From assembly GCA_963989385.1 (NCBI GenBank), contig OZ022503.1:69290123-69354122 (forward strand): 64,000 bases of DNA, read 5' to 3'. The notes below the pieces were generated by a model. The model was not told the DNA's origin and did no database searches. It was given only the letters and a program-made list of their open reading frames with translations. The number at the start of each line of letters is the position of its first letter. Position 1 is the first letter of the stretch. The position numbers and the translations under genes are program-made. Positions 1 through 10,147 of the stretch are shown in pieces. The stretch is from Ctena decussata. Lineage: Eukaryota > Mollusca > Bivalvia > Lucinida > Lucinidae.

Positions 1-182
1 GTCATTTTCGTTTTTTCCATACTCCTGAATGGCGGTCGACTTTTATAACAACAACAAAAAATCCGGGGATACTTTACTTTTGTACTCTCTTCGCTCATTT
101 CACACTTTTTTTCAGACCCGAATCCAGACCACCACGCACTGGTGGGGCTCTGGATAAGCGGTGGGGCTGGGAGAGGCCGAGA

Positions 183-215
183 TGTGTGTGTGTGTGTGTG
201 GGTGTGTGTGTGTGT
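183..215. repeat. (GT)n microsatellite
   Basis: An almost pure GT run with a single GG interruption, followed by a short GA tract. Confidence 0.9.
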
Positions 216-297
216 GGAGAGAGGGGTCGGGTTGAAAATATATGACATAATTAGGAATCAGTTTGATGAGAATTCTTGATAATGTCTTTTTGCCTTG

Positions 298-367
298 AAA
301 TATATGTTGCGATATCTCATTAGAATCGCCGAGGCGATTCTAATGAGATGTCACAACATATATTTTA
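298..367. repeat. Family D hairpin, copy 1
   Basis: TATATGTTGCGATATCTCAT and its complement flank the apex TAGAATCGCC/GGCGATTCTA, so nearly 70 bases pair with themselves. The outer stem is shared with copies at 9411, 46608 and 50980, but the apex sequence differs between copies. Confidence 0.75.
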
Positions 368-525
368 ATCTAACCACATGGATCAATTATCTCAAACTGT
401 CATCAGATAGGCATATTTATTATTATCTGAAGGCCTACATATTATACATAACACAGAGTCCCAGATGGTGGGACTGAAGCCCCAAAGCCCACACCCTGGA
501 TCCGTGGAGGAAAAAGTGTTCCACG

Positions 526-612
526 TTGAAAGGACTTATTCGTCCAGGGAAGCAAACAAGAAGGCATATAAGTGGTTCCCCTTTGAAGAAATGGCGGGAA
601 AACACTCCACTC
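526..612. mobile_element. Family B element, end fragment
   Basis: CGTCCAGGGAAGCAAACAAG followed by a 'gtggttcccctttgaagaaatggcgg' type stretch matches the outer end of the family B elements best seen complete at 42125-42355. Only one arm is present. Confidence 0.5.
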
Positions 613-686
613 ACATTAAGAATCTCATCAGGCTGCGCGACTGAATACAGACTGAGTTTCAACTGCGCTGGTCATACATTAGAAAT

Positions 687-749
687 GATAATCGCTACCT
701 TAGCCTCCTCCGATCGGCATCGGAGAAGGCTAAGGTATTAGCGATTATC
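687..749. repeat. Perfect-type hairpin
   Basis: GATAATCGCTACCTTAGCCT on the left pairs with the complementary stretch ending at 749, with tip CGATCGGCATCG. One base is bulged. It is a palindromic core with no recognised family here. Confidence 0.8.
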
Positions 750-759
750 ACTTCTAGTC

Positions 760-1200
760 TTACATGTCCTAAAACCCTTTTTCGCTGGCAGCGTGTCCAA
801 ATTCATTTTTCATTGATCACTAATGCAGCTTTTACACTGTCACATACGTTTTTTTGTTTATAGGAGTGTAAACGCAAAATGAATGAGTGACCAAACGAAT
901 GAATGAATGAATAAACAGACGCGCAAAATAGGTCAGAAATTAGCTGATCTAAAATAAGTCCTGAATCTAAGCCTGATTTTTGGTCAGCGCTGATGGCAGA
1001 GATTTACTCGTAAATACATGAGCGTTACGTATACCTTTAACGTTAACGCTTGTTAAAAAGACGTTAGTGTCAGATTTATGACAAACGTCACTTTTCATTT
1101 TCCAAGAAGCAATTAGTATACGTATGAACACACCTGTTTTTGAGTACATTCATCTTAATGCTATGACAGCTTCTCATTCGAATTGTCAACTTATGGCGAT
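760..1200. other. No recognisable feature
   Basis: AT-rich sequence with a short AATG-type simple stretch near 893-912. No coding, RNA or repeat signal that I can support. Confidence 0.5.
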
Positions 1201-1214
1201 AATGCATTACGTAT

Positions 1215-1441
1215 CAGGGGCGTAACTAGGGGCAATTTCATAATACGCACAACCATGTTTTATTCTCTACTTCTTGAAGGGAAAGCTAGTATTTCAGCCA
1301 CTTTGGTAATTGGTATTGAAATCTTGTCTAACTTATAAATATTCAGCATGCAAATATGCAGGTGCGTTTTGAAATTTTGTCAATTTTGACAAAATTTAAA
1401 TACGCACTTGCGTATTTGCCGTATAGGTAGCTACGCCCTTG
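1215..1441. mobile_element. MITE with CAGGGGCGTAACTAGG end, copy 1
   Basis: It starts CAGGGGCGTAACTAGG and ends GGTAGCTACGCCCTTG, an imperfect terminal inverted repeat of about 16 bp. The interior shares 'CATGCAAATATGCAGGTGCG' and 'TTTTGACAAAATTT' with 31978-32160 and more weakly with 21895-22145. It has no transposase. Ends of this kind suggest a hAT-like non-autonomous element, which is inference. Confidence 0.65.
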
Positions 1442-1483
1442 CGTATAGTATTGTAGTTATTTCATATGTACTGGGACATCTTA

Positions 1484-1640
1484 TAAGTTGAATGGGAACA
1501 CTTTCAGGGGAAGCAACTCCCCATATTATTTTATGGCCTCCCTCCGCAAAGGATATCAGCTCGTAGGGAGCAAATTCTATCTCTGAAGAGTCGCCCTCAT
1601 TATGGAAGGTTTTGTTTTCTTTCATGGAAGTAAACACTGA
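1484..1640. mobile_element. Family B element, diverged partial
   Basis: GGGAACACTTTCAGGGGAAG, a 'cctccct' stretch, GGGAGCAAATTCTATCTCTG and AAGAGTCGCCC are the right half of the family B consensus. The central hairpin partner arm is missing. Confidence 0.5.
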
Positions 1641-1852
1641 GTCACAAAAGTTGTTTACCTTTGTAAATACATCTTGTACTGACGGAAACCATACAGGTGT
1701 ACATGTAACCCTTAAAATTTCTTGTCTAGGGGGTTAGCAGTCTGGTCTCTTAATCTAAAGTTCGGTGGTTTATACATAATTCTTCTATCGTGCATACTCT
1801 TTCAGCCTCATAACATGATTTACCATTTCTCCAAACGCTGTCCTAGAGCCCC

Positions 1853-1902
1853 GCCCAGCAGGCAAATGACGTCGAAATGACCTCGATGCGACGTTCGTGT
1901 GT
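1853..1902. mobile_element. Half of CCCAGCAGGC-type palindromic MITE
   Basis: CCCAGCAGGCAAATGACGTC then GATGCGACGTTC matches the left half of the complete 108-bp copy at 39879-39986. The other half is gone. Confidence 0.6.
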
Positions 1903-1962
1903 TAGGCACTGACTGCTAAGATAGCGATCCGGGTTTGAATACCGCTTGAATTCTTTTCGATC
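1903..1962 (+). repeat. Possible tRNA-like SINE head, degenerate
   Basis: GCGATCCGGGTTTGAATACC resembles a pol III B box (GGTTCGANNCC-like). The A-box side is poor. Weak call. Confidence 0.25.
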
Positions 1963-2139
1963 ACAAAATTCACTTCATGATCGAGACAACTACAATAAAA
2001 CAACCCTGTATTTACATGTGTGTAAGTGATACATGGGTCATGGTTCATGCGCCTTTACGGCAGGCTTTAGCGAGCAAAGGCGATCAAACAATGCTAGATC
2101 TTAATTATATCCCGATCTCGGGATCGTGGCAGAAAAAAA

Positions 2140-2338
2140 TAAATCTGTTTGGGTGGTTGGATGGATGCGATTTTACGTCCTTTTCAACAGTATCTCGGTC
2201 ACATTTGGACGATGGGAGGATGTAAATGAAAGGCTGTGTGCAACGGAATCCCGTTTGGGGTTGAAAAGATTTCCACCTCCAGAGGGAACCGAACCCATGA
2301 TCGCTAGATCACAGGCCAGCACTTAATCTACCGGGCTG
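2140..2338 (-). mobile_element. tRNA-derived SINE, family 1
   Basis: On the minus strand the head reads GCCCGGTAGATTAAGTGCTG (A-box-like) and CATGGGTTCGGTTCCC (B-box-like). The body continues with a 'gaaaaggacgtaaaatcgcatccatcc' type 3' end. The body motif AAAGGCTGTGTGCAACGGAA recurs at 10970, 51165 and 55677, which defines the family. Transcription would be by RNA polymerase III; propagation needs a partner LINE. Confidence 0.7.
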
Positions 2339-2594
2339 CCGGAAAACTGTTAGGACTTTGATGATCCGAATTCTTAACAAATTTTGTAGTTATTTCCTAT
2401 ATATATTTAGAGCACCGAAATTTACCCAAAATTCAAGTTACAGATGATTGCTTGCGATATGTTCAAATGTACATGTATTTTTTCCATAAATGATTTTTTC
2501 TAAATTTGAGGTATGCACGCGGTGGTACGTCTTTTCATCAGATTTGCTCTGAATTTCATGCTTATGTGTATGGTTACGCAAAGGGAACAACACA

Positions 2595-2770
2595 GTTTTA
2601 TAGCTTCTTTTTGCTTCCCTTGACAAAGAGCCCCGTCCCAAATGGGCGCTACTCTTAAAGGAAAGAATTTGCTCTTATAAAGGAGCAAATTCTTTCCTTC
2701 ATGAGTTGACCCAATTTAGAAGGGAGCAAACATAAAAATGGCAGAGTTGCTTCCCTTGAAGTACCCTTTC
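2595..2770. mobile_element. Family B foldback element
   Basis: The central hairpin ACTCTTAAAGGAAAGAATTT / AAATTCTTTCCTTCATGAGT is flanked by 'TGCTTCCCTTGACAA' on the left and 'AGAGTTGCTTCCCTTGAAG' on the right. No reading frame is shared with other copies. Confidence 0.75.
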
Positions 2771-2779
2771 TGCTGAATG

Positions 2780-3095
2780 TATTCACAGTAAATGTTCGGG
2801 CAACTCATTTTCACATCACCCTCAGGCCCTCTCTTTCGAAATCCGATCAGAATCAGACCGATTTTCAGACCATGGTTTGTCTGCCTGTACAGGTAATAAA
2901 CCTCGGATTGTCGATCGCAGTCGAACGAACCGTTCGAACTTGAATACAACACCTATTGTTTGCTCATAACAGAGGTTGCGTTCAATTTAGAGAGCGTGGT
3001 AAATCCCACCATGATGTCATTGATGTTGAATACTATCGTTCAGATATGTCTGTCTGATATCTTAGAGTTAATTAATGTTGTAAATGGATATGGAT
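2780..3095. other. No recognisable feature
   Basis: Unique-looking sequence. A short frame on the minus strand has no family resemblance. Confidence 0.4.
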
Positions 3096-3200
3096 CTTGG
3101 CTCACCTGAGCCGAAAGCCTTATAAGACAGAGGTAGTCGTCATTTTCAAACGACTTCTCCGAAATCAAACCAAATTTCATGTATAGGCTCCATTGGAATT
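3096..3200. repeat. CTCACCTGAGC repeat, diverged fragment
   Basis: GGCTCACCTGAGCCG ... CATTTTCAAACGACTTCTCC ... CCAAATTTCATGTA matches the start of the units at 59030 and 62815 in the same order. Confidence 0.6.
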
Positions 3201-3300
3201 TCGAGGAACAGCGGTTCGTGCAGATAAAGATAGCCGCAAGGGAAAATAACTCTATTCAAGCAAAACGGTTCACTTCTTTGAAGCATGACTGCGACCTCCC

Positions 3301-3400
3301 CGCCCCCCCCCCCCCCCCAATGTAAAAAAACCTTGTTTGGCCTATGTATTCCCCCCCCCCCCCCCTGCCAACTCCAAATGTCAAAAAATTGTTTGGCCGA
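3301..3400. repeat. Two poly-C tracts with duplicated spacer
   Basis: Runs of C at 3303-3319 and 3351-3365 are each followed by a similar 'AAATGT(C)AAAAAA..TTGTTTGGCC' stretch. It looks like a short tandem duplication around a slippage tract. Glycine-rich translations here are artefacts. Confidence 0.7.
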
Positions 3401-3670
3401 TGTTGTTCGTTTATATTTTCGGACTGATGCAAGGTAACACAAATTATCAAAATTGCAAAAAGCTTTTTTTTTTACAGTTAGAATTTTGTCCCCGGGGTTC
3501 TGAGCCTCTTGGAGACAGAAGATGATGAAATGCCACAGAAATTGTTTTCCAAAACGACTCAGTGAGCAATTGGAAGTGACCATAGCCCTCTTTTCGCAGG
3601 TTCACTGAAGTCAAGGGAGCAACTTAAGCCCACTCTGGCTGAGGGAAGTCCGTTTCCTAAAAGAGCCTAC

Positions 3671-3745
3671 ATAACATTAAAACAACATTGAATCAATGTT
3701 GTTTCAACGTCATGACGTTGAATCAGCGTTGATTCAGCCCTGCTT
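3671..3745. repeat. CAACATTGAATCAATGTTG palindrome cluster
   Basis: Interlocking short palindromes (CATTGAATCAATG, CGTCATGACG, CGTTGATTCAG). The same motif set occurs at 5775-5850, 13859-13925 and 14559-14625. Confidence 0.65.
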
Positions 3746-3902
3746 AAATTGAGAACTCTAGAAAGCCGTAGTGTCGGGAGAGCAAGAAAGGACCATTGTG
3801 GTCTTCTGTTTAAATAAGTAAATTCCCGGTAATATTGCTCTGAATCCGGGACGGACCTTCACAAGTGACATAGCTGAATGATATACGCCACAAAAAAAAC
3901 CC

Positions 3903-4143
3903 AAATGAGCCGCGACACGACAAAACCAACAATGTAGTTGTGCGCCAAGTGCAGACTCAGATCAGCCTGGGCATCTGCCAAGACCGATCAAAGTCTTCGC
4001 AGTCCGCATGGAGCTAGCTTAGACCCTAAGCTACCCTCTAAGTTCAAAGGAAAGGATCTGATCAGTGTATGTGGATGCCCAGGCTGATCTGAGTCTGCGC
4101 TGGTGCACAACCACTTTGTTTGTTTTCTCGTGTCGAACTCAAA
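3903..4143. mobile_element. Family A foldback MITE, copy 1
   Basis: Near-complete palindrome. The left end AAATGAGCCGCGACACGACA pairs with the right end, and the inner arms 'CAGACTCAGATCAGCCTGGGC' type and 'GACCGATCAAAGTCTTCGC' type pair across the centre. It is non-coding and about 240 bp. The same architecture is complete at 6930-7168, 30940-31161 and 54167-54406. Confidence 0.85.
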
Positions 4144-4144
4144 T

Positions 4145-4365
4145 GGTCTGTGACGGAGCTATGACTGGAGTAAAAGTGCTGTTTGTCATGTGCGAATGGC
4201 GAGGACTAAGACCAACCTGCGCATCTGCTCCACTCTGACCGGAATCTTTCCTGTCTGGAGTACTGACAATCTATATCTAGAGTGAATGCGACGTATCTGA
4301 ACAGTAGGCGGATGCGCAGGCACGTTTGATTTCGACGTGACGTAGATCAAATTAAAAAAGACACT
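4145..4365. mobile_element. Family A-related foldback, diverged
   Basis: GCGAATGGCGAGGACTAAGA, CCAACCTGCGCATCTGC and GCGGATGCGCAGGCACG keep the family A arm logic with many substitutions. It sits directly against family A copy 1. Confidence 0.5.
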
Positions 4366-4558
4366 GTTTTGACACACATGATTTTTTGCTGGTTTAAAGA
4401 TGTAATTTAACACGGGTTCCCCATAATATTACATTTTTCAATAAATACTAGTTGACCGATTTTGAATTATTTCTTGCTTGGAGTCAAACAAACTTATTTT
4501 CATTACGTTTTTATTATCATTACTAAGAAGATTAATGCATGAGTGACGCTGAAAGTTT

Positions 4559-4675
4559 TTTTTTGTATATTCACAAAAATATAGACTTGGGCAATTCTTA
4601 CGCATTGCGCGCGCGTGTGTGTAAGGTACTCTTCTACATTCACAAAAAATATGGACTTGGGCAATTCTTACGGAT

Positions 4676-4706
<31 letters not shown>

Positions 4707-4725
4707 GCGTGTGTGTGCATGTGTG
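4559..4725. repeat. Duplicated 37-bp anchor plus GC/GT microsatellites
   Basis: ATTCACAAAAATATAGACTT...GGGCAATTCTTACG occurs twice, about 70 bp apart. Each copy is followed by an alternating purine-pyrimidine tract (GCGCGCGTGTGTGT, then a longer GT run at 4677-4726). It is microsatellite-associated tandem duplication. Confidence 0.75.
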
Positions 4726-5009
4726 TTTCTTTTTTGCATAAAAACACACTTACAAGAATTAATGGTTTATGCTTGCCATGCATACGCAAGTTCTGAATTT
4801 ATTATGAACTTTCTTAACCCCCGTCGTCTCATTATAAAAACATGATTTTAAAACGGGCGCTTAATACTAATTCTTTACGACGTAAACGTAAAATGTTTGA
4901 CGTTTTACTTGGCCTTTTCAGACTTTTCTGCATTTTTCATTGCAAGAAGTTTCTTTGATGTTTACGGTGAATGCTTACACCTACATGCTGAACGAGAAAC
5001 AAAATTGGA

Positions 5010-5160
5010 CTATCCTTTTGCTTCTCTGGACAACGAAGGGGGCTACTCTCAAAAGAAAGAATTTGCTCGTAAAGGGAGCAGTTCTTTCCTGTAAGAGTAC
5101 GCTGACATTGAGGTCGCAACAATTTACCAAAGAGTTGCTTCGCCTGAGAGTGTGCTCACT
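5010..5160. mobile_element. Family B foldback element, partial
   Basis: CTACTCTCAAAAGAAAGAAT ... GTTCTTTCCTGTAAGAGTA forms the family B hairpin with a short tip. Confidence 0.65.
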
Positions 5161-5247
5161 CAATTTAAGATATCTTAAGCTGATGCCTTCCAGTCACAGA
5201 AATTCGCCTCAGTGTAGACAGTGAAACACATACAACTCTGCACATCA

Positions 5248-5312
5248 GCCCCCTCCCCCCCCCCCCCCCCCTCCCACACACACACACACACCAGGCACAA
5301 GACACACACACC
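5248..5312. repeat. Poly-C and (CA)n tract
   Basis: A C-rich tract interrupted by T, then CACACA, with a duplicated ACACACCAGGCACAAG unit. Confidence 0.85.
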
Positions 5313-5599
5313 AGGCACAAGGCGTCGCACTGGCGTCGATGCGACGAATCCGTACGACGTCACCAGCAGTCGAAATATGGTGCAAAAAGGAAAACTGATC
5401 ATTCTACATAAATGGTAAATGCGCTGGCTGATCTGAGGGTATTGGTTGTCTCTCCTCGCGGCGAGCTCGAACAAAGGTTTTTAGTACAGATGTCTTGTTT
5501 CACCAGCAATAAGCGACACTCAGCTTGCGTAGTGTTTAGACATTGCTGTATTAGCGGCGATACAACGTTGATACGACGAAAAATACAAGCTAAGTATCG

Positions 5600-5770
5600 A
5601 CGGAGGGGGGGAGGGAGTGAACTCGGGTCTAACGTCCCACCAACAACTAGGTCATACGGAGTTGGGACCGCGGTTTTAAGTCTCATCCGTAAGACAGAAG
5701 CGGGAGTCGATCTTGCGACTCGTAGATTGCTAGTCCAGCGTGTGCTGAGTATCAAATCGTTGACTTCCTA
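5600..5770. repeat. Dispersed repeat R1, copy 1
   Basis: GTGAACTCGGGTCTAACGTC, CCACCAACAACTAGGTCATA and AAGTCTCATCCG are nearly identical to 32690-32840, including order and spacing. It is a two-copy repeat of unknown class, possibly a SINE body. Confidence 0.6.
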
Positions 5771-5771
5771 T

Positions 5772-5850
5772 TGTAAACACAACGTTGATTCAACTTTGAA
5801 TCAACGTTGATTCAACATGACGTTAAATCAATATTGATTCATCGCTGTTC
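5772..5850. repeat. CAACGTTGATTCAA palindrome cluster
   Basis: Repeated CAACGTTGATTCAACTTTGA and TTGAATCAACGTTGATTCAA units that are self-complementary. Probably palindromic MITE remnants. Confidence 0.65.
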
Positions 5851-5919
5851 GACGTTTGCGCCTGTTTGGTTTCCACATTTACATTCAGCGGCGCCTCTGT
5901 GCACGTGTCATTCTTTCAC

Positions 5920-6320
5920 ACCGATTGATTGATTGACTGTGTAATTGTTAAACGTCCACGGTAAACAGGTATGGTCATGTAAGATTTCTGTCTCGTGTTA
6001 GCTGGAAACCAGCTCGTATGTATTTTAGGACTGGGTCGCTGTGACAAGCCCTGAGCCTTATTATAAATAAAAACTTTGTTTTTGCTGAGCTTGAAAATCC
6101 CTTCATACTCTGATTCGATCACATCTGAGGACTGTTCTGTGGTGGAAGAATGCCAGAAATAGTTCTGTATATGGCTGGGAAATACTCTGTGACACCACCG
6201 CAACCCCGAAGGGAACAGCAAACCGTTCACATTTGCCACCGCCGAGGGTTCGAACCTATGCTGCAGACGTATGTAGCCAGTCTGCGGTCTAGAGATCAAA
6301 CGAGCTATCGGGCGCCTTAA
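5920..6320 (-). mobile_element. tRNA-derived SINE, V-tail type
   Basis: The minus-strand head has GATAGCTCGTTTGATCTCTA (A-box-like) and CATAGGTTCGAACCCTCGGC (B-box-like). Its 3' end reads ACCATACCTGTTTACCGTGG, ACGTTTAACA and an AATCAATCAATC tail. The same tail closes the SINEs at 40725-40995 and 46725-46997. A shared tail across different bodies fits mobilisation by one LINE (known SINE biology). Confidence 0.7.
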
Positions 6321-6394
6321 AGTCGTCGTAAGCAAATTTATATTCGAACGCCCAAAACAAGCCTTTTTAAGTTATCTTCATGTATATAACGCTG

Positions 6395-6442
6395 TAACGA
6401 CGTTGATAAAACGTTGTCACAACGTTTTTCAACGTTGTGTAC
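6395..6442. repeat. ACGTTG/CAACGT inverted cluster
   Basis: AACGACGTTGATAAAACGTT followed by CACAACGTTTTTCAACGTTG. Short relative of the palindromes at 5775. Confidence 0.45.
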
Positions 6443-6928
6443 ACCAGTTTTAACGCAAAAAATATTAATGGGCATATGAACTCGTACCATGGAATATTCC
6501 GTATTGCAATGTTATTAAACTTGTGACTGAACGACAGGCAGAGTAGAGCTGTCTGATCTGGCTCGGCGCTGCTAGTTACGCACGTCCGTCCCAAACCTTA
6601 CTGTTTTTTCGGTACACTGTGTAAACAAGTAGTGCGCAACTGAAGCGTTGTAAACTGAATGAATACGGGGAATTCCCAACTATCCCAGTGCCCTAAATAT
6701 AGTAACGCTGGCTAAATATAGGAGTCACAAGACCTGTGATGTCAAAGATTGGCATAATTTATGAATGAAAAATTAATTATTGATTACGCTAATATTTACT
6801 CACAAGTGTAGTTTTCCATGTTTTTCAATGGGGGAATTCTTTCGAAATACTATGATGTAGTACACTGCAAATCTGGAAATATTCTGTTTGTATTTTTCCG
6901 CGATTAACCAAGCAGAAAGCTACTGTAT

Positions 6929-7169
6929 GTGAGCCGCGACACGACAAAACCAACAATGTGGTATGTGCGCTTAGCGAAGACTCAGATCAGTCTGGGCATC
7001 ATCCTAGTCTGATCAGAGTCTTCATTTTGCGCTCAAAGGGTAGCTAAGGGTCTAGGCTACCTCCATGCGGGCAGCGAAGACTCTGATCAGACTGGGCGGA
7101 TACCCAGGCTGGGCTGAGTCTCGCTGGGCGCACATGTCACTTTGTTGGTTTTGTCGTGATGCGGCTCAT
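6929..7169. mobile_element. Family A foldback MITE, copy 2
   Basis: GAGCCGCGACACGACAAAAC at the left and TTTTGTCGTGATGCGGCTC at the right are complementary. The inner arms pair through CTGATCAGAGTCTTC and its complement, with a centre near 7050. Flanks read TATGT on the left and ATGTATGT on the right. Confidence 0.88.
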
Positions 7170-7254
7170 GTATGTAATCCTGTCTGTTTGTCTTCTTTCA
7201 TCAGACGGCCTTCGAAATGAATCTGGCCGGACGCCAATAATTTAGCCTTTTTCG

Positions 7255-7312
7255 GAACAGTTAGGTCATATAAGAAAAGCAGACAGACTCTGATCAGCCT
7301 CCGCAGTAGCGC
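7255..7312. repeat. Family A arm fragment
   Basis: CAGACTCTGATCAGCCTCCG is a lone family A arm. Confidence 0.35.
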
Positions 7313-7444
7313 AATGTTTGTAGCCAATTCTAAAATTGTGACAAAACTTTTGTGTGCATTTGTTGGGACCGTAGATGAAAACCCAGTCTAAAAGTGAACG
7401 GGTAGACGATCAGAGGAAGCAACTGTACCATTTTCTTCATTTTC

Positions 7445-7530
7445 TTTCTTCTCAATAGGGATCGACTGTTAAAAGATAGAATTTGCTCCTGAGCAATTTT
7501 TTTCCTTTAAGAGTAGACCCCATTTTCTAA
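7445..7530. mobile_element. Family B hairpin, decayed
   Basis: TTAAAAGATAGAATTTGCTC and TCCTTTAAGAGTAGACCCC keep the outer arms; the tip is shortened. Confidence 0.6.
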
Positions 7531-8007
7531 GGGGTACGTTGTCCAGTAATGCTACGTTTCTCTTCTCTCGTCTTTCCATAGGATCATTTTAATGAAGCTG
7601 CACAGATTTTCCGATGAAAATAACAAAGAAATCAATTGCTTGATAGACAATGAGTTATTACAGTATGAATATGTTAGACAAAATCTCAGCTTTCAATTTA
7701 AAAGGTGCAAGACGATTCGCACCCTATGTTTCGTACCAATGTAAAATTCCCTTTTAAAAGTAACGTTAGAGTTAAACAGGATATATTACTGTAGCAACTT
7801 GTTAAGCGCCATTCTACATGTATTAGTTTCTAAGTGAAATCTAGTGGAAACTTACTATTGTAAAATAAAGTGGTTCGCTTTTAAAGCAAAAAACTTCTTT
7901 TGTTCAGGTTTTCAGAGTGAATCACTTTTCCACTGCACCATAAAGATAATCCTATGGAGTTACTACAGAGTCGGATGAAGGGAGACTGATCTCGGTACAT
8001 GTAGTAA

Positions 8008-8065
8008 TATTACTACTGGTTGTCCAGGGAAGCAAACGTTATTTCTCATTGTAGAAATGGCAAAA
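8008..8065. mobile_element. Family B outer-end fragment
   Basis: TTGTCCAGGGAAGCAAACG plus 'gaaatggcaaaaa' corresponds to the B element's outer arm only. Confidence 0.4.
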
Positions 8066-8553
8066 ACCAACAAAACAGCATCGAGGTTATACCCATACAT
8101 GGCACCTTAAAACGAGCCTTGGAAAACAGAGTAGACTTAGACCAGACGTCACAGAAAGCACCATCTTATGTTTTCATTTTGAAACATTGTTTGGCAATTT
8201 TAAGAAAGACAGTTTTAATCAATATCATTCACTTTTTAGAAGTGTCCATTAGACATTAAAAATCAGTAGCACATATCGGCATGATACAAGACAACAACAT
8301 GTTTTCATTTTTTTACTCAAAACTTGATTATCTCCCCTGATATGTCAACGCATTTAATTTTCTTCGCATTGAAAGTGTCAGCTAGTTCGAAGAAGAAAAA
8401 CACAACAAAGTTTTCCCGTTAGGATAATACAAAATTAAACGCATCTGATTTACAGTAAACTTTTTGTGTATCTTCCACTTATAACATAAAATTGAGAAAA
8501 TCTGAAGTTTCTGTCGAAAAACCCTTAGCTGGTAATGTAACTGAAACACTGGC

Positions 8554-8773
8554 GGAGCATGGCAAACAAAGTATGCCATGCTCCGGAACAAATGACGTCA
8601 CATATCTGTTACCAAACCAACTAAAAGTTCATATCAATGTCTAAGTGACTTTCTGCCAAGGTACTAAACTTAACAGTCCATAATTTCATCGTTGCTATGG
8701 TAACAGATCTATGACGTCAGCTCACGTATAATTTGAGAGGAGCATGGCATACAATGTATGCCATGCTCCTCTC
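8554..8773. mobile_element. Double-hairpin palindromic element
   Basis: Two hairpins (8554-8584 and 8735-8773), each built from GGAGCATGGCA / TGCCATGCTCC, bracket an inner inverted pair: ATGACGTCACATATCTGTTA and TAACAGATCTATGACGTCA. The whole forms a cruciform-like palindrome of about 220 bp with no coding capacity. Confidence 0.75.
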
Positions 8774-8894
8774 GAATAAAATGTGAGATGCTACCGGAAA
8801 TTCTTACAATGGAAAAGTGCGATTTTCTCAAACCCATAATACATTCTGAAATAATTTATTTCTATGTTTTATCTGTTGAAGCAAGAATGGCAGA

Positions 8895-9015
8895 GTGAAA
8901 TGAAATGAAAAGAGCCAGCAGAGACATTTCATTCCTGTGATTTGGGATGGCACTCTTACAGGAAAGAATTTGCTCCCTTCGAGGGAGCAAATTCTTTCCT
9001 GTAATGGTACCATTC
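8895..9015. mobile_element. Family B foldback element
   Basis: CACTCTTACAGGAAAGAATT ... AATTCTTTCCTGTAATGGTA with the tip TCCCTTCGAGGGA. This is one of the best-preserved B hairpins. Confidence 0.8.
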
Positions 9016-9253
9016 CCCGCTCTAGGAGCTCATCCATTCAATCCCAAGCCATCCCAGTCCAGGTTTAAAAGTATGCCAGCAGGAATACTTCTTCTTGGCA
9101 TGGCTCTATCCCCTCTAATTTTTCTACTGAGATCCAGAGAATCAATCTCAAGGGTCTTTTTATGCTTTACCATTTCTGTAGTAGAAATGGGTACCCATAG
9201 AAAATTCAGCGAAAGTCACCCCCTACTGGAATTTTCCAGCGGAAACGGCGAGA

Positions 9254-9290
9254 ATTTTTTTTTGGGGGGGGGGGGGGGGGGGGAGGGGGG
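9254..9290. repeat. Poly-T/poly-G tract
   Basis: A long G run after a short T run. Proline- or glycine-rich frames across it are artefacts. Confidence 0.9.
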
Positions 9291-9630
9291 CTTTGGGGCT
9301 TAAGCCCCGCCACCTGGGGCTCTATGTCCAATATAATGCAGGAACGTAGGTAATTAGGAGGACCTGATGATACATGTAATTTGAGATGAAATTCCATTAG
9401 GTTAGATTGAAATACATGTATATGATGCGACATCTCATTGTAATCGCTTCCATGAGATGCAATAACATATATTTAAAGGTAAGCATGCTATTATCTTGAT
9501 TTTTCATTGACTATTCTATTTTATCTGGAACCCTGATTACATCATTTTTATTTGTGCCCTAAGCCCCACCAGTTGTCCAGAGAGAGCCCCGCCAGCTAGT
9601 TGTAGTCTAGATTCGGGCCTGTGAAATATT
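9291..9630. mobile_element. Foldback element with family-D core, copy 2
   Basis: Inverse orientation relative to 113-430. Its right edge GTCTAGATTCGGGCCTGTG complements the left edge of that copy. GGGGCTTAAGCCCC-type GC-rich ends frame an AT-rich middle holding the D hairpin at 9411-9474. Confidence 0.5.
9411..9474. repeat. Family D hairpin, copy 2 (decayed)
   Basis: GATGCGACATCTCATTGTAA against CATGAGATGCAATAACATAT; the apex has lost pairing. Confidence 0.55.
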
Positions 9631-9744
9631 GAGCAGTCTCGAACCAACTTACAGTCCCTCTCCTGTAGTAGAACTGGTAACATGTTTTACCTTCTGGCAC
9701 TTGACATTTTAACAAAGTGGCTATAGAAAAAAGTCACGTGAGTT

Positions 9745-9985
9745 TAAGGTGTAGGGGTACACCTCCGTGTTTTTCTGCCATGTTTTCAAAAAAGGGAGAC
9801 AGCTTTTGTGACTGCCTGTTTGCTTCCCTGGATGACTAACGCCTTCAAAATAGGGTCTACTCTTAAAGGATTGAATTTTCTCCTAAAGAATACATGTATC
9901 TCTAAACGAAAAACGACAAAGGTATGCCAACTCATAGCCGGAAAGTTACTTTTTATGAAGATACTCAATGCGGGAAAGTAATTTT
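9745..9985. mobile_element. Family B element, full left arm, decayed right
   Basis: GGGTACACCTCCGTGTTTTT, TTGTGACTGCCTGTTTGCTT and TCTACTCTTAAAGGATTGAA follow the B consensus order seen at 42125-42355. Confidence 0.65.
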
Positions 9986-10147
9986 CTATAAAAGGTACTG
10001 AAAATGCAATTCATCTGAAATTTTAGGCTTAATTTGTTAAAATTCAAAAAGTCAGAAGTCGGTTAAGCGCTTGCTTACTATACTAGCGATACCAGGTTAA
10101 AAATCCTCCTAGCGGCAGAATTTACGTCGGGCTCGATTGCCTTGGTA

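Larger units (their letters stand above)
113..430. mobile_element. Foldback element with family-D core, copy 1
   Basis: The left edge (ACCCGAATCCAGACCACC then GGTGGGGCTC) reappears in reverse complement at the right edge of the 9.3-9.6 kb copy, and both copies share the same central hairpin. No coding capacity is visible. A GT microsatellite at 183-215 interrupts it. I read it as a non-autonomous DNA element; the right boundary is uncertain. Confidence 0.45.
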
